Below are positions 29,751-37,874 of a DNA stretch of 64,000 nucleotides, in pieces. The notes under the pieces were generated by a model. That model made no database searches. It worked only from the letters and a program-made list of their open reading frames with translations, and had not been told where the DNA came from. Source of the DNA: Synechococcus sp. BSA11S (GTDB lineage: Bacteria > Cyanobacteriota > Cyanobacteriia > PCC-6307 > Cyanobiaceae); assembly GCF_014224355.1 (NCBI RefSeq), contig NZ_VNWP01000006.1, forward strand, positions 1-64,000. The letters are read 5' to 3'. How positions within the stretch are numbered: the first letter of the stretch is position 1; each line of letters begins with the position of its first letter. The position numbers and the translations under genes are program-made.

Positions 29751-30410
29751 ATGGAACTCCACGCCGATCTCGCCCAGCGGGTGGTGCTCGACACCGCGGC
29801 CCTCCCCTGGAGCCCCTCGCCGATGGCGGGGGTGGAGCGGCGCATGCTCGATCGCCTTGGCGGTGAAGTGGCCCGTGCCACCTCGATCGTGCGTTATGCC
29901 CCCGGGAGCCGATTCGAGCGGCACAGCCATGGGGGTGGCGAGGAGATCCTTGTGCTGGAGGGCACGTTCTCCGACGAGCAGGGCGACCACCCAGCCGGCA
30001 CCTACCTGCGCAACCCCGCCGGCTCCGCCCATGCGCCCTTCAGTGAGCAGGGCTGCACCCTCCTGGTGAAACTGCATCAGATGCACCCGCTTGATCAGCA
30101 GACCGTGGTGATCGACACCCGCAGCAGCGACTGGTTGCCAGGCCTGGTGGCTGGCCTGCAGGTGCTGCCGCTCCATGCCTTCGGTTCCGAGCATGTGGCC
30201 CTGGTGCGCTGGGCTCCGGGTACGCGCTTCCAGTCCCATGGGCACCCTGGCGGTGAGGAAATCCTTGTGCTGGACGGCGTCTTCCAGGACGAGCAGGGCA
30301 ACTATCCCGCCGGCAGCTGGCTGCGCAATCCCCACGCCAGCTCCCACCGCCCGTGGAGTGAGGCCGGCTGCACCATCTGGGTCAAGACCGGGCATCTGCT
30401 CACTGATTGA
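29751..30410 (+). CDS. Duplicated ChrR-like cupin protein
   Basis: A 219-residue protein made of two homologous cupin domains. Repeat 1 (about 30-105) reads IVRYAPGSRFERHSHGGGEEILVLEG. Repeat 2 (about 140-215) reads LVRWAPGTRFQSHGHPGGEEILVLDG. Each carries the HxHxxGEE-type metal ligands and ends with a YLRNPxxSxH or WLRNPHASSH segment. This is the anti-sigma ChrR C-terminal cupin type, which binds a metal. The zinc-binding anti-sigma domain of ChrR is missing and no sigma gene is adjacent. A role as a metal-dependent dioxygenase or sensor is possible; substrate unknown. Confidence 0.82.
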   Translation: MELHADLAQRVVLDTAALPWSPSPMAGVERRMLDRLGGEVARATSIVRYAPGSRFERHSHGGGEEILVLEGTFSDEQGDHPAGTYLRNPAGSAHAPFSEQGCTLLVKLHQMHPLDQQTVVIDTRSSDWLPGLVAGLQVLPLHAFGSEHVALVRWAPGTRFQSHGHPGGEEILVLDGVFQDEQGNYPAGSWLRNPHASSHRPWSEAGCTIWVKTGHLLTD

Positions 30411-30704
30411 GCCGGGTGGATGGGCCATACGGATTTCCTCACCCACAACGGCATCAATGCAGACCCATGCCTGATCCGAGCAGGCGGTAATCCGTCACTG
30501 GCAGATTCGGCCTGCGGCTTATGGGTTCGAGGAAAGTACTTCGACTAGAATTGTGGGTAGGAAGGGAAGATCGAACAGATTTGATTCGATGCGTTTGATG
30601 AAAATTCCAGAAGATCAGCAGGCAAATGCCATGGAGATTGAGGCCATGGATGCTGTCCTCCGTTCCCTTCGCCACAGCCCATCACACTGACCAAGGTGAA
30701 TGCC

Positions 30705-30983
30705 ATGACAGCTCCATCAGAACTTACCAAAGTCAAGAATTACGCAGAATCAGAGGGAGGAATGTGGGATTCCGATGGCTCCAAGCTGCTTGATCCCGCT
30801 GTCGTTGAGCCGAGGATGTACCGAGCCAGTCCGGATAGCGAAAGCGGGTGGGGCTTTCACCGCCGTGCAGAGCTTCTGAATGGACGGCTGGCCATGCTTG
30901 GTTTCGTGATCGGGCTGTTGGTCGAGGCCCTCTCTGGCCAGGGGATTCTCCACCAGATCGGCCTCGGTGCCCTACTCAATTAA
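30705..30983 (+). CDS. High-light-inducible chlorophyll-binding protein
   Basis: A 92-residue HLIP from the ATG at 30705 (a GTG three codons earlier is also possible). The single helix carries the chlorophyll-binding motif HRRAELLNGRLAMLGFVIGLLVEAL. This corresponds to helices 1 and 3 of plant light-harvesting proteins (ExxNGR). It should sit in the thylakoid membrane and protect photosystem II and chlorophyll intermediates under light stress. The N-terminal 50 residues are soluble. About 290 bp upstream is non-coding and should hold stress-responsive control sites; no known motif was recognised. Confidence 0.9.
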   Translation: MTAPSELTKVKNYAESEGGMWDSDGSKLLDPAVVEPRMYRASPDSESGWGFHRRAELLNGRLAMLGFVIGLLVEALSGQGILHQIGLGALLN

Positions 30984-31016
30984 GTCAGCCCGACAGGCCC
31001 ATCCCGCCCAATGCCA

Positions 31017-31048
31017 GCCTCCCCCTGCCCTGATCAGCAGAGGGAGGC
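31017..31048. terminator. Strong hairpin between HLIP and sulfatase genes
   Basis: Arms GCCTCCCCCTGC and GCAGAGGGAGGC pair at 11 of 12 positions around CCTGATCA. It lies between the convergent HLIP and sulfatase genes. There is no clear T run, so termination is inferred from position and stem strength. Confidence 0.45.
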
Positions 31049-31094
31049 ACCTCGGCGAAAACGCACCTCGGCGAAAACGCACCTCGGCGAAAAC
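31047..31094. repeat. Three perfect 16-base tandem repeats
   Basis: The unit GCACCTCGGCGAAAAC occurs three times in a row, ending 8 bp before the sulfatase stop codon. It starts within the right arm of the hairpin at 31017-31048. The unit is not a multiple of three and lies outside genes. Confidence 0.9.
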
Positions 31095-31101
31095 GATCGG
31101 C

Positions 31102-33471
31102 TCATTGCCGCGCCATCGCCAGCTGGACCGCCAAGGCCGGATCGATCAAGTGATCCAGGTTCTCGGCAGCGTCATCGATCGCCAGCTGCACGCCCTTGAC
31201 CCGGCCATTGAAGGCATTGCCACGCGGCCCATAGTCTTCCGACACTGGCGCGCCGCTGTCCTCGCCTACGTCGCAACCGTCATCAGCGGAGAAGATCATC
31301 GCCAGGCTGGCGCCGATCGGCCCTTGGCCCACCTTCTGGCCGTCGGTGTAGAGGCTGACGGTGCCGCCCTTGCCCAGGCCGCCGCCGGCGTAGGAGAACT
31401 CCATCCGCACCTGGTGTTCACCGGCAGGGATGGGCGACTCCCCCTCCACATAGAACCGCTGAAAGCCTCCCCAGTTATAGCAATACTTGAGTTTCCCTGC
31501 TTTGGCATATAGGCTCCAGCCACCGATGTTGGCGCCCTGGGAGATGATCACCCCCTCAGCACCGTTCTCCGGCACCACGATCTCGGCCGTGACCGAGTGG
31601 GATTTGTTCTTGATGTTGAGAACGCAGTTCTCTGACAGGCGGCCCATCCCACCGAACAGCAGTTGCGTCTTGCCCTTGATCAAGGTCGGGCGGCCAGCTG
31701 TGTCGGGGTTGAGCTTCTCAAGCAGCCGATCGTCGATCGGCAGCACCTTGTAACGCGTGGCCTCGATCAACCAGAGACGCTTCAGCTCGTGCAGTTTCTG
31801 CGGCATCTCCCTGGCGAGATCCTTGGCCTGGCTCCAGTCTTGACTCGTGTCGTAGAGCTCCCAGACGTCGTCATCAAGGGCAGGCGGAGCGGCCTGCACC
31901 CAGGGCGTGGAGTGGTGGGTCACAGCCGTCCATCCCTTGTGATAGATGCCGCGGTTTCCGAACATCTCGAAGTACTGGGTTTCGTGCCGCTCAGCGGCGG
32001 CCGGATCGTCGAAGGTGTAGAGCATGCTCACCCCTTCGATCGGATCCTGTTGAATTCCATCGACGGACATGGGTTCAGGCAGGCCGGCGGCCTCCAGAAT
32101 CGTCGGTGCCACATCGATCAAATGGGTGAACTGGGAGCGGATCTCGCCCTTGGCCTGGATCCCCTTGGGCCAGTGGACGACGGTGCCATTGCGCGTGCCT
32201 CCGAAGTGGGACGCCACCTGTTTGGTCCACTGGTAGGGCGTGTTCATCGCGTGGGCCCAGCCCACCGCGTAGTGGTTGTAGGACTCCGTCCCGCCCAGCT
32301 TGTCGAGCCGCTCGCTCAGGTACTCAGGCGTTTCAAGCGCCTGCAGGCCATTGAAATAGCTCATCTCATTGAAACAGCCATTCAACGAACCCTCGGCAGA
32401 GGCACCGTTGTCACCAATGATATAATAAATAAGTGTGTTGTCGAGAATGCCGAGCTTTTCAAGGCCTTCGATAATGCGCCCCACGTGATGATCGGTATAG
32501 GCCATGAACCCGGCATAGACCTCCATCTGGCGGCTCAGCACCGGGCGGAAGGCCTCCGGCATCTCTTCCCAGGCGGGGATTTCACTGTGCCGGTCGGTGA
32601 GTTCGCATTCCGGCGGGATCACACCCAATTGCTTTTGGCGGGCGATCGTCTGCTCGCGCAGAGCATCCCAGCCTGCATCGAATTGACCTTTGTATTGATC
32701 GGCCCATTCCTTTGGCACGTGATGCGGAGCATGGGTGGCGCCAGGCGCGAAATAGGTGAAGAAGGGCTGATCGGGCGTCAGTGCTTTCTGCTGCGCGATC
32801 CAGTTCAGGGCCTTGTCGGCCATGTCCTCCACGAGGTGGTAGCCCTGCTCGGGTGTCTTGTCAGGCTCCACCGGTGTGGTGCCTTCATAGAGCGTGGGGT
32901 ACCACTGATTGGCTTCGCCGCCGACAAATCCATAGAAATGATCGAAGCCGCCGCCGCCCGTCGGCCAGGCGTCGAATGGTCCGACGGGGCTGGTCTGCCA
33001 CACCGGGACTTCGTGGCACTTGCCGAACTGCGCGGTGGCGTAGCCATTCAGCCTCAATGTTTTGGCCAGAGGGGCCATGCTGTTGGGCAGAACCGAGCAG
33101 TACCCCGGCGCTCCCGTGGCGACCTCGGTGATTCCGCCCATCCCGGCAGAGTGGTGGTTGCGCCCGGTGAGCAGCGCCTGGCGCGAAGGCGAGCACAGAG
33201 CGGTGCTGTGGAAGCGGTTGAACTTAAGACCGCCGGCAGCCAGTTTCTCTGCCGTGGGCGTCTGGCAGGGGCCACCGAAGGCGCTGGAAGAGCCGAACCC
33301 GGCATCATCGATCAAAATGAGCAGCACGTTTGGCGCTCCCTCGGGCGGTCGCAACTGCTCGATCGCAGGGGAGGAGGTATCCGGATCCTTTGCGTCGTAG
33401 GTGATCAGTTTCGGCCGAGCCGTGTTGGGCATCGGCAGGTGGGACCGGTGTTTCCTGTTCTGATTCCCCAT
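31102..33471 (-). CDS. Type I (formylglycine) sulfatase
   Basis: A 789-residue arylsulfatase. The metal-binding start is NVLLILIDDAGFGSSS (D55, D56). The formylglycine motif is C93-S-P-S-R97 within TALCSPSRQALLTGRNHH. Further family segments are FGKCHEVP, HAPHHVPKEW and the DNGASAEGSLNG metal site. It should hydrolyse sulfate esters after cysteine conversion by a formylglycine-generating enzyme, which is not in this window. The C-terminal 220 residues form an extra beta-rich domain. No signal peptide is visible, although many such enzymes are exported. Some stretches use ATA and TTA-type codons rare in neighbouring genes, suggesting transfer. Substrate unknown. Confidence 0.88.
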   Translation of the reverse strand: MGNQNRKHRSHLPMPNTARPKLITYDAKDPDTSSPAIEQLRPPEGAPNVLLILIDDAGFGSSSAFGGPCQTPTAEKLAAGGLKFNRFHSTALCSPSRQALLTGRNHHSAGMGGITEVATGAPGYCSVLPNSMAPLAKTLRLNGYATAQFGKCHEVPVWQTSPVGPFDAWPTGGGGFDHFYGFVGGEANQWYPTLYEGTTPVEPDKTPEQGYHLVEDMADKALNWIAQQKALTPDQPFFTYFAPGATHAPHHVPKEWADQYKGQFDAGWDALREQTIARQKQLGVIPPECELTDRHSEIPAWEEMPEAFRPVLSRQMEVYAGFMAYTDHHVGRIIEGLEKLGILDNTLIYYIIGDNGASAEGSLNGCFNEMSYFNGLQALETPEYLSERLDKLGGTESYNHYAVGWAHAMNTPYQWTKQVASHFGGTRNGTVVHWPKGIQAKGEIRSQFTHLIDVAPTILEAAGLPEPMSVDGIQQDPIEGVSMLYTFDDPAAAERHETQYFEMFGNRGIYHKGWTAVTHHSTPWVQAAPPALDDDVWELYDTSQDWSQAKDLAREMPQKLHELKRLWLIEATRYKVLPIDDRLLEKLNPDTAGRPTLIKGKTQLLFGGMGRLSENCVLNIKNKSHSVTAEIVVPENGAEGVIISQGANIGGWSLYAKAGKLKYCYNWGGFQRFYVEGESPIPAGEHQVRMEFSYAGGGLGKGGTVSLYTDGQKVGQGPIGASLAMIFSADDGCDVGEDSGAPVSEDYGPRGNAFNGRVKGVQLAIDDAAENLDHLIDPALAVQLAMARQ

Positions 33472-33886
33472 GATCCTGTGCGTTCTCCGCTGCCGATTGG
33501 CGTGCTGATGCAGCCACTCTGGCTGAAGCCTTGCTATGCCCTATGGCCCTTGTGAGTCGCCGCAAGGAAACGTTAAAATATCTGAATTGAACCTCGTGGC
33601 ATTGCTCGCCAGCCAATCACTGATAGGCAATTAGCCGTCGATGGCACCACCAAAAAACGCCACCTTCCTGAGCAGACTCTTGCAGAGGCTGCTCGATCGA
33701 CTCTGGGATTGAATCGGTATGGGTTAGGATTGCTCAATCAGGTTCCATTGACATCTCTTTTCGATTATTCTCCATTCACTCCTTTTGCTGATTCACGCTT
33801 TTCCCCCTTTCTCAGGGCCTCCAGATCGTGAGTTCAGCCCTCGCACCGCTCAGCAGTCGTCCTCTTTCCGCAAACAATTCACCACC
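33472..33886. other. Intergenic, no gene seen
   Basis: AT-richer spacer between the sulfatase start and the TPR gene, with T-rich tracts near 33750-33790. It must contain the divergent promoters of both genes. A longer N-terminal reading of the TPR gene from 33785 is open but lacks a signal-peptide pattern. Confidence 0.4.
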
Positions 33887-34597
33887 ATGGCCCTCAGACT
33901 ACGCAGGCACCTGCTGACCGTGCTTCCCTGCATGCTCCCCATGCTGCTGCCATGGGGACTTGTGCCAGCGGCGGTGCGCGCCGGTGAACTGGTGCCCAAC
34001 GCGACGATGGCCAGGAGCGATTCTGCTGGCATTCCCGCTGAAGCGGCCCTGTGCAGGGAACGGATCAATTCTTCAGATTGGCAGGGTGCTGTGCAGGCCT
34101 GCAGTCAGGCGATCAAGATCAATCCAAAGTTCGCCACGGCCTGGATCGACCGCTGCAGGGCCCAGCGCGAACTCAATCAGCTCAATCAAGCGATGTCGGA
34201 TTGCCTGCAGGCGATCCAGCTGGAGCCGGATCATTCAGATGCCTATCTCCGACTTGCTGATGTCAAAGGTGCTCTCAAGCCCGTGGATTACTCCAACGTG
34301 CTTGAGCATTACGGCAAGGCCATCGAGCTCGATCCGAAGAATGCAACGGCCTACAACAACCGTGGCGTCACCCGCCAATCTCTTCAGGATTACAAGGGAG
34401 CCCTTGACGACTACAACAAGGCGATTGAGCTGGTGCCCGGCGAGGCCTTGTATTATTTCAATCGCGGTGAAATCCTTTTTCTCCAAGGGCGCCGTGAGCT
34501 GGGCTGCTCCAGCTTTCGTCAAGGCCGTGCACTGAACACTGACTTCAACCTGAATACGCCGGACTTTGATTCCACCTACATCAAGGTCTGCAGCTGA
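33887..34597 (+). CDS. Secreted TPR-repeat protein
   Basis: A 236-residue protein starting MALRLRRHLLTVLPCMLPML, a signal peptide with probable cleavage after AVRA. At least four tetratricopeptide units follow: WQGAVQACSQAIKINPKFATAW, LNQAMSDCLQAIQLEPDHSDAY, VLEHYGKAIELDPKNATAYNNRG and YKGALDDYNKAIELVPGEALYY. TPR arrays mediate protein contacts; this one should act in the periplasm or at the membrane. The start is chosen for the signal peptide. Partner unknown. Confidence 0.8.
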   Translation: MALRLRRHLLTVLPCMLPMLLPWGLVPAAVRAGELVPNATMARSDSAGIPAEAALCRERINSSDWQGAVQACSQAIKINPKFATAWIDRCRAQRELNQLNQAMSDCLQAIQLEPDHSDAYLRLADVKGALKPVDYSNVLEHYGKAIELDPKNATAYNNRGVTRQSLQDYKGALDDYNKAIELVPGEALYYFNRGEILFLQGRRELGCSSFRQGRALNTDFNLNTPDFDSTYIKVCS

Positions 34598-34687
34598 GAG
34601 CGCCTTGGTTGGATCGTTTCAGGGGAAGCCCTCAGTTGTTGGTGCCAGGGTCTGTCGATCAGGGACCATGGGGCTGAACCTGGTTGT

Positions 34688-34702
34688 CCCCCCCCCCCCC
34701 CC
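34688..34702 (+). repeat. Run of 15 C
   Basis: An uninterrupted tract of 15 cytosines about 75 bp upstream of the second GlsB-like gene, outside any supported coding sequence. Confidence 0.9.
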
Positions 34703-34777
34703 GTTTCTTCGGGCTGCCCTCAGGTCTCCAGGTACGCCGATGGCGATGGTTCCCTCCTTCACTGCTTTGATCAGCCC

Positions 34778-34999
34778 ATGACTGTTCTGCTCTTCCTGCT
34801 CGTGGGTGTGGTCGCTGGATGGATGGCCGGTGGGCTGGTCATGCACCTGGTGGCCGGGATCCTCGGTGCCCTGATCGGTGGCCTGGCGCTGGCGGGCCTG
34901 GGCCCCTCCCTGGGCAGTGCGCCGCTGGATGGCGTGATCAGGGCGGCCATCGGTGCTGCGCTGGCGGTGCTGCTGTTGCGACTGATCAAGCGCCCCTGA
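34778..34999 (+). CDS. GlsB/YeaQ/YmgE-family membrane protein, second copy
   Basis: A 73-residue paralogue of the protein at 488-733. It starts MTVLLFLLVGVVAGWMAGGL and continues with GGLALAGLG and a final LAVLLLRLIKRP helix. It lacks the KGGGFGLIGDL insert of the other copy, giving about 8 residues less. It should be a small inner-membrane protein induced under stress (family knowledge), with unknown biochemistry. The upstream C tract lies in its probable promoter or leader region. Confidence 0.83.
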   Translation: MTVLLFLLVGVVAGWMAGGLVMHLVAGILGALIGGLALAGLGPSLGSAPLDGVIRAAIGAALAVLLLRLIKRP

Positions 35000-35057
35000 G
35001 CCAGTTGCCCACTGCCGTGGCAGCTTGGAGATGGGCACACGTCCCGTGTTGCCCAGC

Positions 35058-35093
35058 CACTGGCTTCACAAGGAGCACTGGCTTCACAAGGAG
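35058..35093 (+). repeat. 18-base direct duplication containing the RBS
   Basis: The sequence CACTGGCTTCACAAGGAG occurs twice in tandem, directly before the start of the 69-residue gene. Each copy ends in AAGGAG, a strong Shine-Dalgarno sequence; the second copy is 11 bases before the ATG. Confidence 0.9.
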
Positions 35094-35104
35094 GAGGTGT
35101 CCCC

Positions 35105-35314
35105 ATGACCGTCCATTCACTGGATCTGCCCGAAGCCCTGACCCTGCTCGACCTCGAAGACCTGCCCGAGGATTTTGGTGAGCTCTCACGCCAAGTGGCC
35201 TGGCATCAGCCCGCCACCCAGCCATGGGGTGAATCCGAGACCCAGGCCTATCGCGTGGTCTGGGAGGCCGTTGAGCAGCACGTCGAGCACCCGGACGAGA
35301 GCCTCAGCGGTTGA
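35105..35314 (+). CDS. Small acidic hypothetical protein
   Basis: A 69-residue soluble, acidic protein starting MTVHSLDLPEALTLLDLEDL, with DFGELSRQVAWHQPATQPWGESETQAYR. No family recognised. The ATG is preceded by a strong AAGGAGGAGGT-like ribosome-binding site inside an 18-base duplication, which supports real and efficient translation. Its end overlaps the end of the convergent TspO-like gene by 11 bp. Confidence 0.6.
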   Translation: MTVHSLDLPEALTLLDLEDLPEDFGELSRQVAWHQPATQPWGESETQAYRVVWEAVEQHVEHPDESLSG

Positions 35315-35750
35315 GCCTCTCCATGCGCCAGGTCACGAAGCTGCCCACCGGGCTCCAGAGCAGGAAGGGAATCAGCAGCACCGCCGCCGGTCGCATCTGC
35401 GAGAGCACCACCACCCCCAGGGCCACGCCCCAGGCCCAGCCGGCCAGGCCGATCAGTGTGCCGTTGCGCAGACTGCGGCTGCGGCAGATCACCAGCGTGT
35501 AGCTCTGCACCAGCACCACCAGCACCAGGTACCCGCCCATCAGCGCCAGGCTGGCTGTGGCCTGCCACACCAGCAGTGCGGAGGCATAGAAGCAGAGGTA
35601 GATCACCAGCCAGATCGCCGGGATCCAGCGCTCGAAAGTCAGCCAGCGAGGCCGGTGCAGCTGCAGAAACCAGCGGAAGTCTTCCCGGGAGGGATTGAGC
35701 AGCGCTGCTACTGCCACGATCACCGCCAGGATCACCAGGGCCGCCACCAT
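35304..35750 (-). CDS. TspO/MBR-like membrane protein
   Basis: A 148-residue protein with five membrane helices. The segment RPRWLTFERWIPAIWLVIYLCFYASALLVWQ resembles the TspO helix 1-2 region, where a conserved Trp-Pro loop binds tetrapyrroles. The family transports or degrades porphyrins and senses oxygen or stress. Conservation beyond this region is weak, so TspO membership is probable rather than certain. The start is the Met before VAALVILAVIVAV; longer readings are not conserved. It diverges from the DUF4334 gene across about 100 bp. Confidence 0.6.
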   Translation of the reverse strand: MVAALVILAVIVAVAALLNPSREDFRWFLQLHRPRWLTFERWIPAIWLVIYLCFYASALLVWQATASLALMGGYLVLVVLVQSYTLVICRSRSLRNGTLIGLAGWAWGVALGVVVLSQMRPAAVLLIPFLLWSPVGSFVTWRMERLNR

Positions 35751-35851
35751 GTTTCTCGTTCTGCGGGGCTCTCCAGGCTGATCGGCCGCGGGACGTTGAA
35801 GGTGCAGGTCGTGTTGCGCCGTCACCTTTCCAACCGCCCAGGGTTCAGACC

Positions 35852-36394
35852 ATGGCCATCGACCCCAGCCTTCATTCCCTGTTGCAGGAGCGCCGCGCCG
35901 GCCTCGAGCAGGCGCTGGCAGTCTTTGATGGATTGCCTCCGGTGCCTCTTGACCTCCTCTGGGGCCGCTGGGAAGGCCGCGAGATCCGCACCGGTCATCC
36001 CATGGAGGGCTGGTTGGAGGCCTCGGGTTGGTACGGCAAGGAGTTCCTCGATGCGGAGCATGTGCATCCCCTGCTGATGCGCCTCGGGGATGGGGAGCCC
36101 TTCCCAATCCGCGCTCTGCCAGGGTCGCTTGCCCTGGCACGCCGCCTCTCCCCCCGGTCGTTGACTGTGCCGCTGCCCTTGCTGCGCCGGGCCTTGTGGC
36201 TGCTTCGCACCGAGCACTCCCAGGCCCGGCTGCGGCGCATGGAGGTGCGCGGTGTGGTGAGCGCCACGATGCTCTACGACCATCTGCCGGTGCAGGACAC
36301 TTTTCGCCAGGTGGATGGCGACACCGTTCTGGGTCTGATGCAGGAGAAGGGCGTCCCGCGGCCCTATCTGTTCCTGTTGGAACGACGTCCATGA
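35852..36394 (+). CDS. GXWXG/DUF4334-domain protein
   Basis: A 180-residue protein. The N-terminal GXWXG motif is in LDLLWGRWEGREIRTGHPMEGWLEASGWYGKEF, and the C-terminal DUF4334 block is MEVRGVVSATMLYDHLPVQDTFRQVDGDTVLGLMQEKG. The two domains occur together in bacteria and in fungal or plant-pathogen proteins. Function is not established; a lipocalin-like fold has been suggested. It lies 36 bp upstream of the alcohol dehydrogenase on the same strand, so an operon with a redox role is possible. Confidence 0.82.
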   Translation: MAIDPSLHSLLQERRAGLEQALAVFDGLPPVPLDLLWGRWEGREIRTGHPMEGWLEASGWYGKEFLDAEHVHPLLMRLGDGEPFPIRALPGSLALARRLSPRSLTVPLPLLRRALWLLRTEHSQARLRRMEVRGVVSATMLYDHLPVQDTFRQVDGDTVLGLMQEKGVPRPYLFLLERRP

Positions 36395-36430
36395 GGCTGC
36401 GTTACGTTGATTCCTCAACGCTGAGGACGG

Positions 36431-37432
36431 GTGGAGATCACCGTGTGGCAGGCGGCAGCCAAGGGTGCTCCGCTGGAGCGCTCCAAGGCCACACTGCTGG
36501 ATCCGGGCCCGGATGAAGTGCTGCTGGAGGTGCTGCACTGCGGGCTGTGCCACAGCGACCTCTCGATGCTCGAGAACGCCTGGGGGGTCAGCACCTATCC
36601 ACTCGTGCCCGGCCATGAGGTGGTCGGTCGGGTGGCGGCGGTGGGTGCCGGGGTGGACAGCGGTCTGCTGGGAACGACCCAGGGCCTGGGCTGGATCGCC
36701 GGCAGCTGCCGCCACTGCGACTGGTGCCTCGGTGGCAACGCCAACCTCTGTCCCTCGCTCGAGGCGTCGGTGGTGGGGCGCCATGGTGGTTTCGCCAGCC
36801 ATGTCATGGCCCATCAGGACTGGATCGTGCCCATTCCCGACGGAGTTTCGCCCGCCGATGCCGGGCCGTTGTTCTGTGGTGGAATCACCGTCTTCGCTCC
36901 GCTCTTCGATGAGGCCGTCTCGCCCACGGCGCGGGTGGCTGTGATCGGCATCGGCGGGCTTGGGCACCTCGCCCTTCAGTTCGCCCGGGCCTGGGGCTGT
37001 GAGGTCACCGCGCTCACCACCTCCCTGGCCAAGGCGGACGAGGCCCGCCGTCTCGGAGCCCACCGGGTGCTGGCCCTCTCCGAGCTGGGTTCCCATCCGG
37101 GCGCCTTCGATCTGGTGATCAACACGAGCAACCACGCTCTCGATTGGCCGGTCCTGATCGCCAGCCTCGCGCCCCTGGGCCGGCTGCATCAGCTCGGTGT
37201 GCCGCTCAACCCCCTGCAGATCCCGGCCTTCCCGCTGATTGCCGGACGTCGAAGCGTCACCGGCAGCCCCACCTCATCTCCGGCCTCCCTGCGCCGCATG
37301 GTGGAGTTCTGTGCTCGCCACGGCATCGCGCCGCTGGCGGAGCATCTGCCGATGGCCGAGATCAACACCGCCATCGCCCGGCTGCACCAAGGCGATGTGC
37401 GCTACCGCTTCGTGCTCGATGGACCGGCCTGA
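36431..37432 (+). CDS. Zinc-dependent alcohol dehydrogenase
   Basis: A 333-residue medium-chain dehydrogenase. The catalytic zinc ligands are in HCGLCHSDLSML and GHEVVGRV. The structural zinc site appears as CRHCDWCLGGNANLC (four Cys). The nucleotide-binding GIGGLGHLALQFARAWG carries the Rossmann glycines. This is the YahK/cinnamyl-alcohol type, usually NADP-linked and reducing a range of aldehydes. The start is a GTG, after a small CCTCA...TGAGG inverted repeat. It lies between the DUF4334 and Nudix genes on the same strand. Confidence 0.9.
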   Translation: MEITVWQAAAKGAPLERSKATLLDPGPDEVLLEVLHCGLCHSDLSMLENAWGVSTYPLVPGHEVVGRVAAVGAGVDSGLLGTTQGLGWIAGSCRHCDWCLGGNANLCPSLEASVVGRHGGFASHVMAHQDWIVPIPDGVSPADAGPLFCGGITVFAPLFDEAVSPTARVAVIGIGGLGHLALQFARAWGCEVTALTTSLAKADEARRLGAHRVLALSELGSHPGAFDLVINTSNHALDWPVLIASLAPLGRLHQLGVPLNPLQIPAFPLIAGRRSVTGSPTSSPASLRRMVEFCARHGIAPLAEHLPMAEINTAIARLHQGDVRYRFVLDGPA

Positions 37433-37457
37433 TGCAGGCTCTGCCTGAGCCGGTCTG

Positions 37458-37874
37458 ATGGTGGAGGTGGCCCTGGCAATGCTCGAGCAGGAGGGGCGTT
37501 GGTTGCTGCAGCTCCGGGACGACCTCGCGGGCATCGTGGCCCCGGGCACCTGGGGCCTCTTCGGCGGTCATCTCGACCCGGGGGAGAGTCCCGAGCAGGC
37601 CCTGCGGCGGGAGCTGCAGGAGGAAATCAGCTGGTGCTCCGGCGACCTTCACTTCTGGTTCAGCCACAGCAGTCCCCAGCGGATTGCCCATTTCTTCCGC
37701 TCGGGTCTGCCCGTGCCCCTGGAGGCGCTGCAGCTTCTGGAGGGGCAGGACATGGTCCTCGCCGGCTTCGAGGAGTTGGCTTCCGGCCAGATCTGGAGCC
37801 CCAGACTTCAGCAGACCCGGCCCCTGGCCCCCTCCCTGCAACTGGCGCTGGAGGCATTGCGACAGATGCCATGA
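37458..37874 (+). CDS. Nudix hydrolase
   Basis: A 138-residue protein with a complete Nudix box GHLDPGESPEQALRRELQEE (about 36-55), which binds Mg2+ and cleaves nucleoside-diphosphate-linked substrates. The preceding WGLFGGH is typical of MutT-like members. The substrate cannot be inferred. The stop overlaps the start of the ABC ATPase gene (ATGA), so the two are translationally coupled. Confidence 0.87.
   Translation: MVEVALAMLEQEGRWLLQLRDDLAGIVAPGTWGLFGGHLDPGESPEQALRRELQEEISWCSGDLHFWFSHSSPQRIAHFFRSGLPVPLEALQLLEGQDMVLAGFEELASGQIWSPRLQQTRPLAPSLQLALEALRQMP

Noticed and set aside
29751-30410. ChrR anti-sigma factor
   Set aside because: The zinc-binding anti-sigma domain is missing and no ECF sigma gene is adjacent; only the cupin type is supported.
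31047-31094. Possible CRISPR array
   Set aside because: The 16-base units are directly adjacent without spacers, and no cas gene is near.
31663-33555. Plus-strand frame of 630 residues opposite the sulfatase
   Set aside because: It mirrors the sulfatase gene, whose catalytic motifs are all intact.
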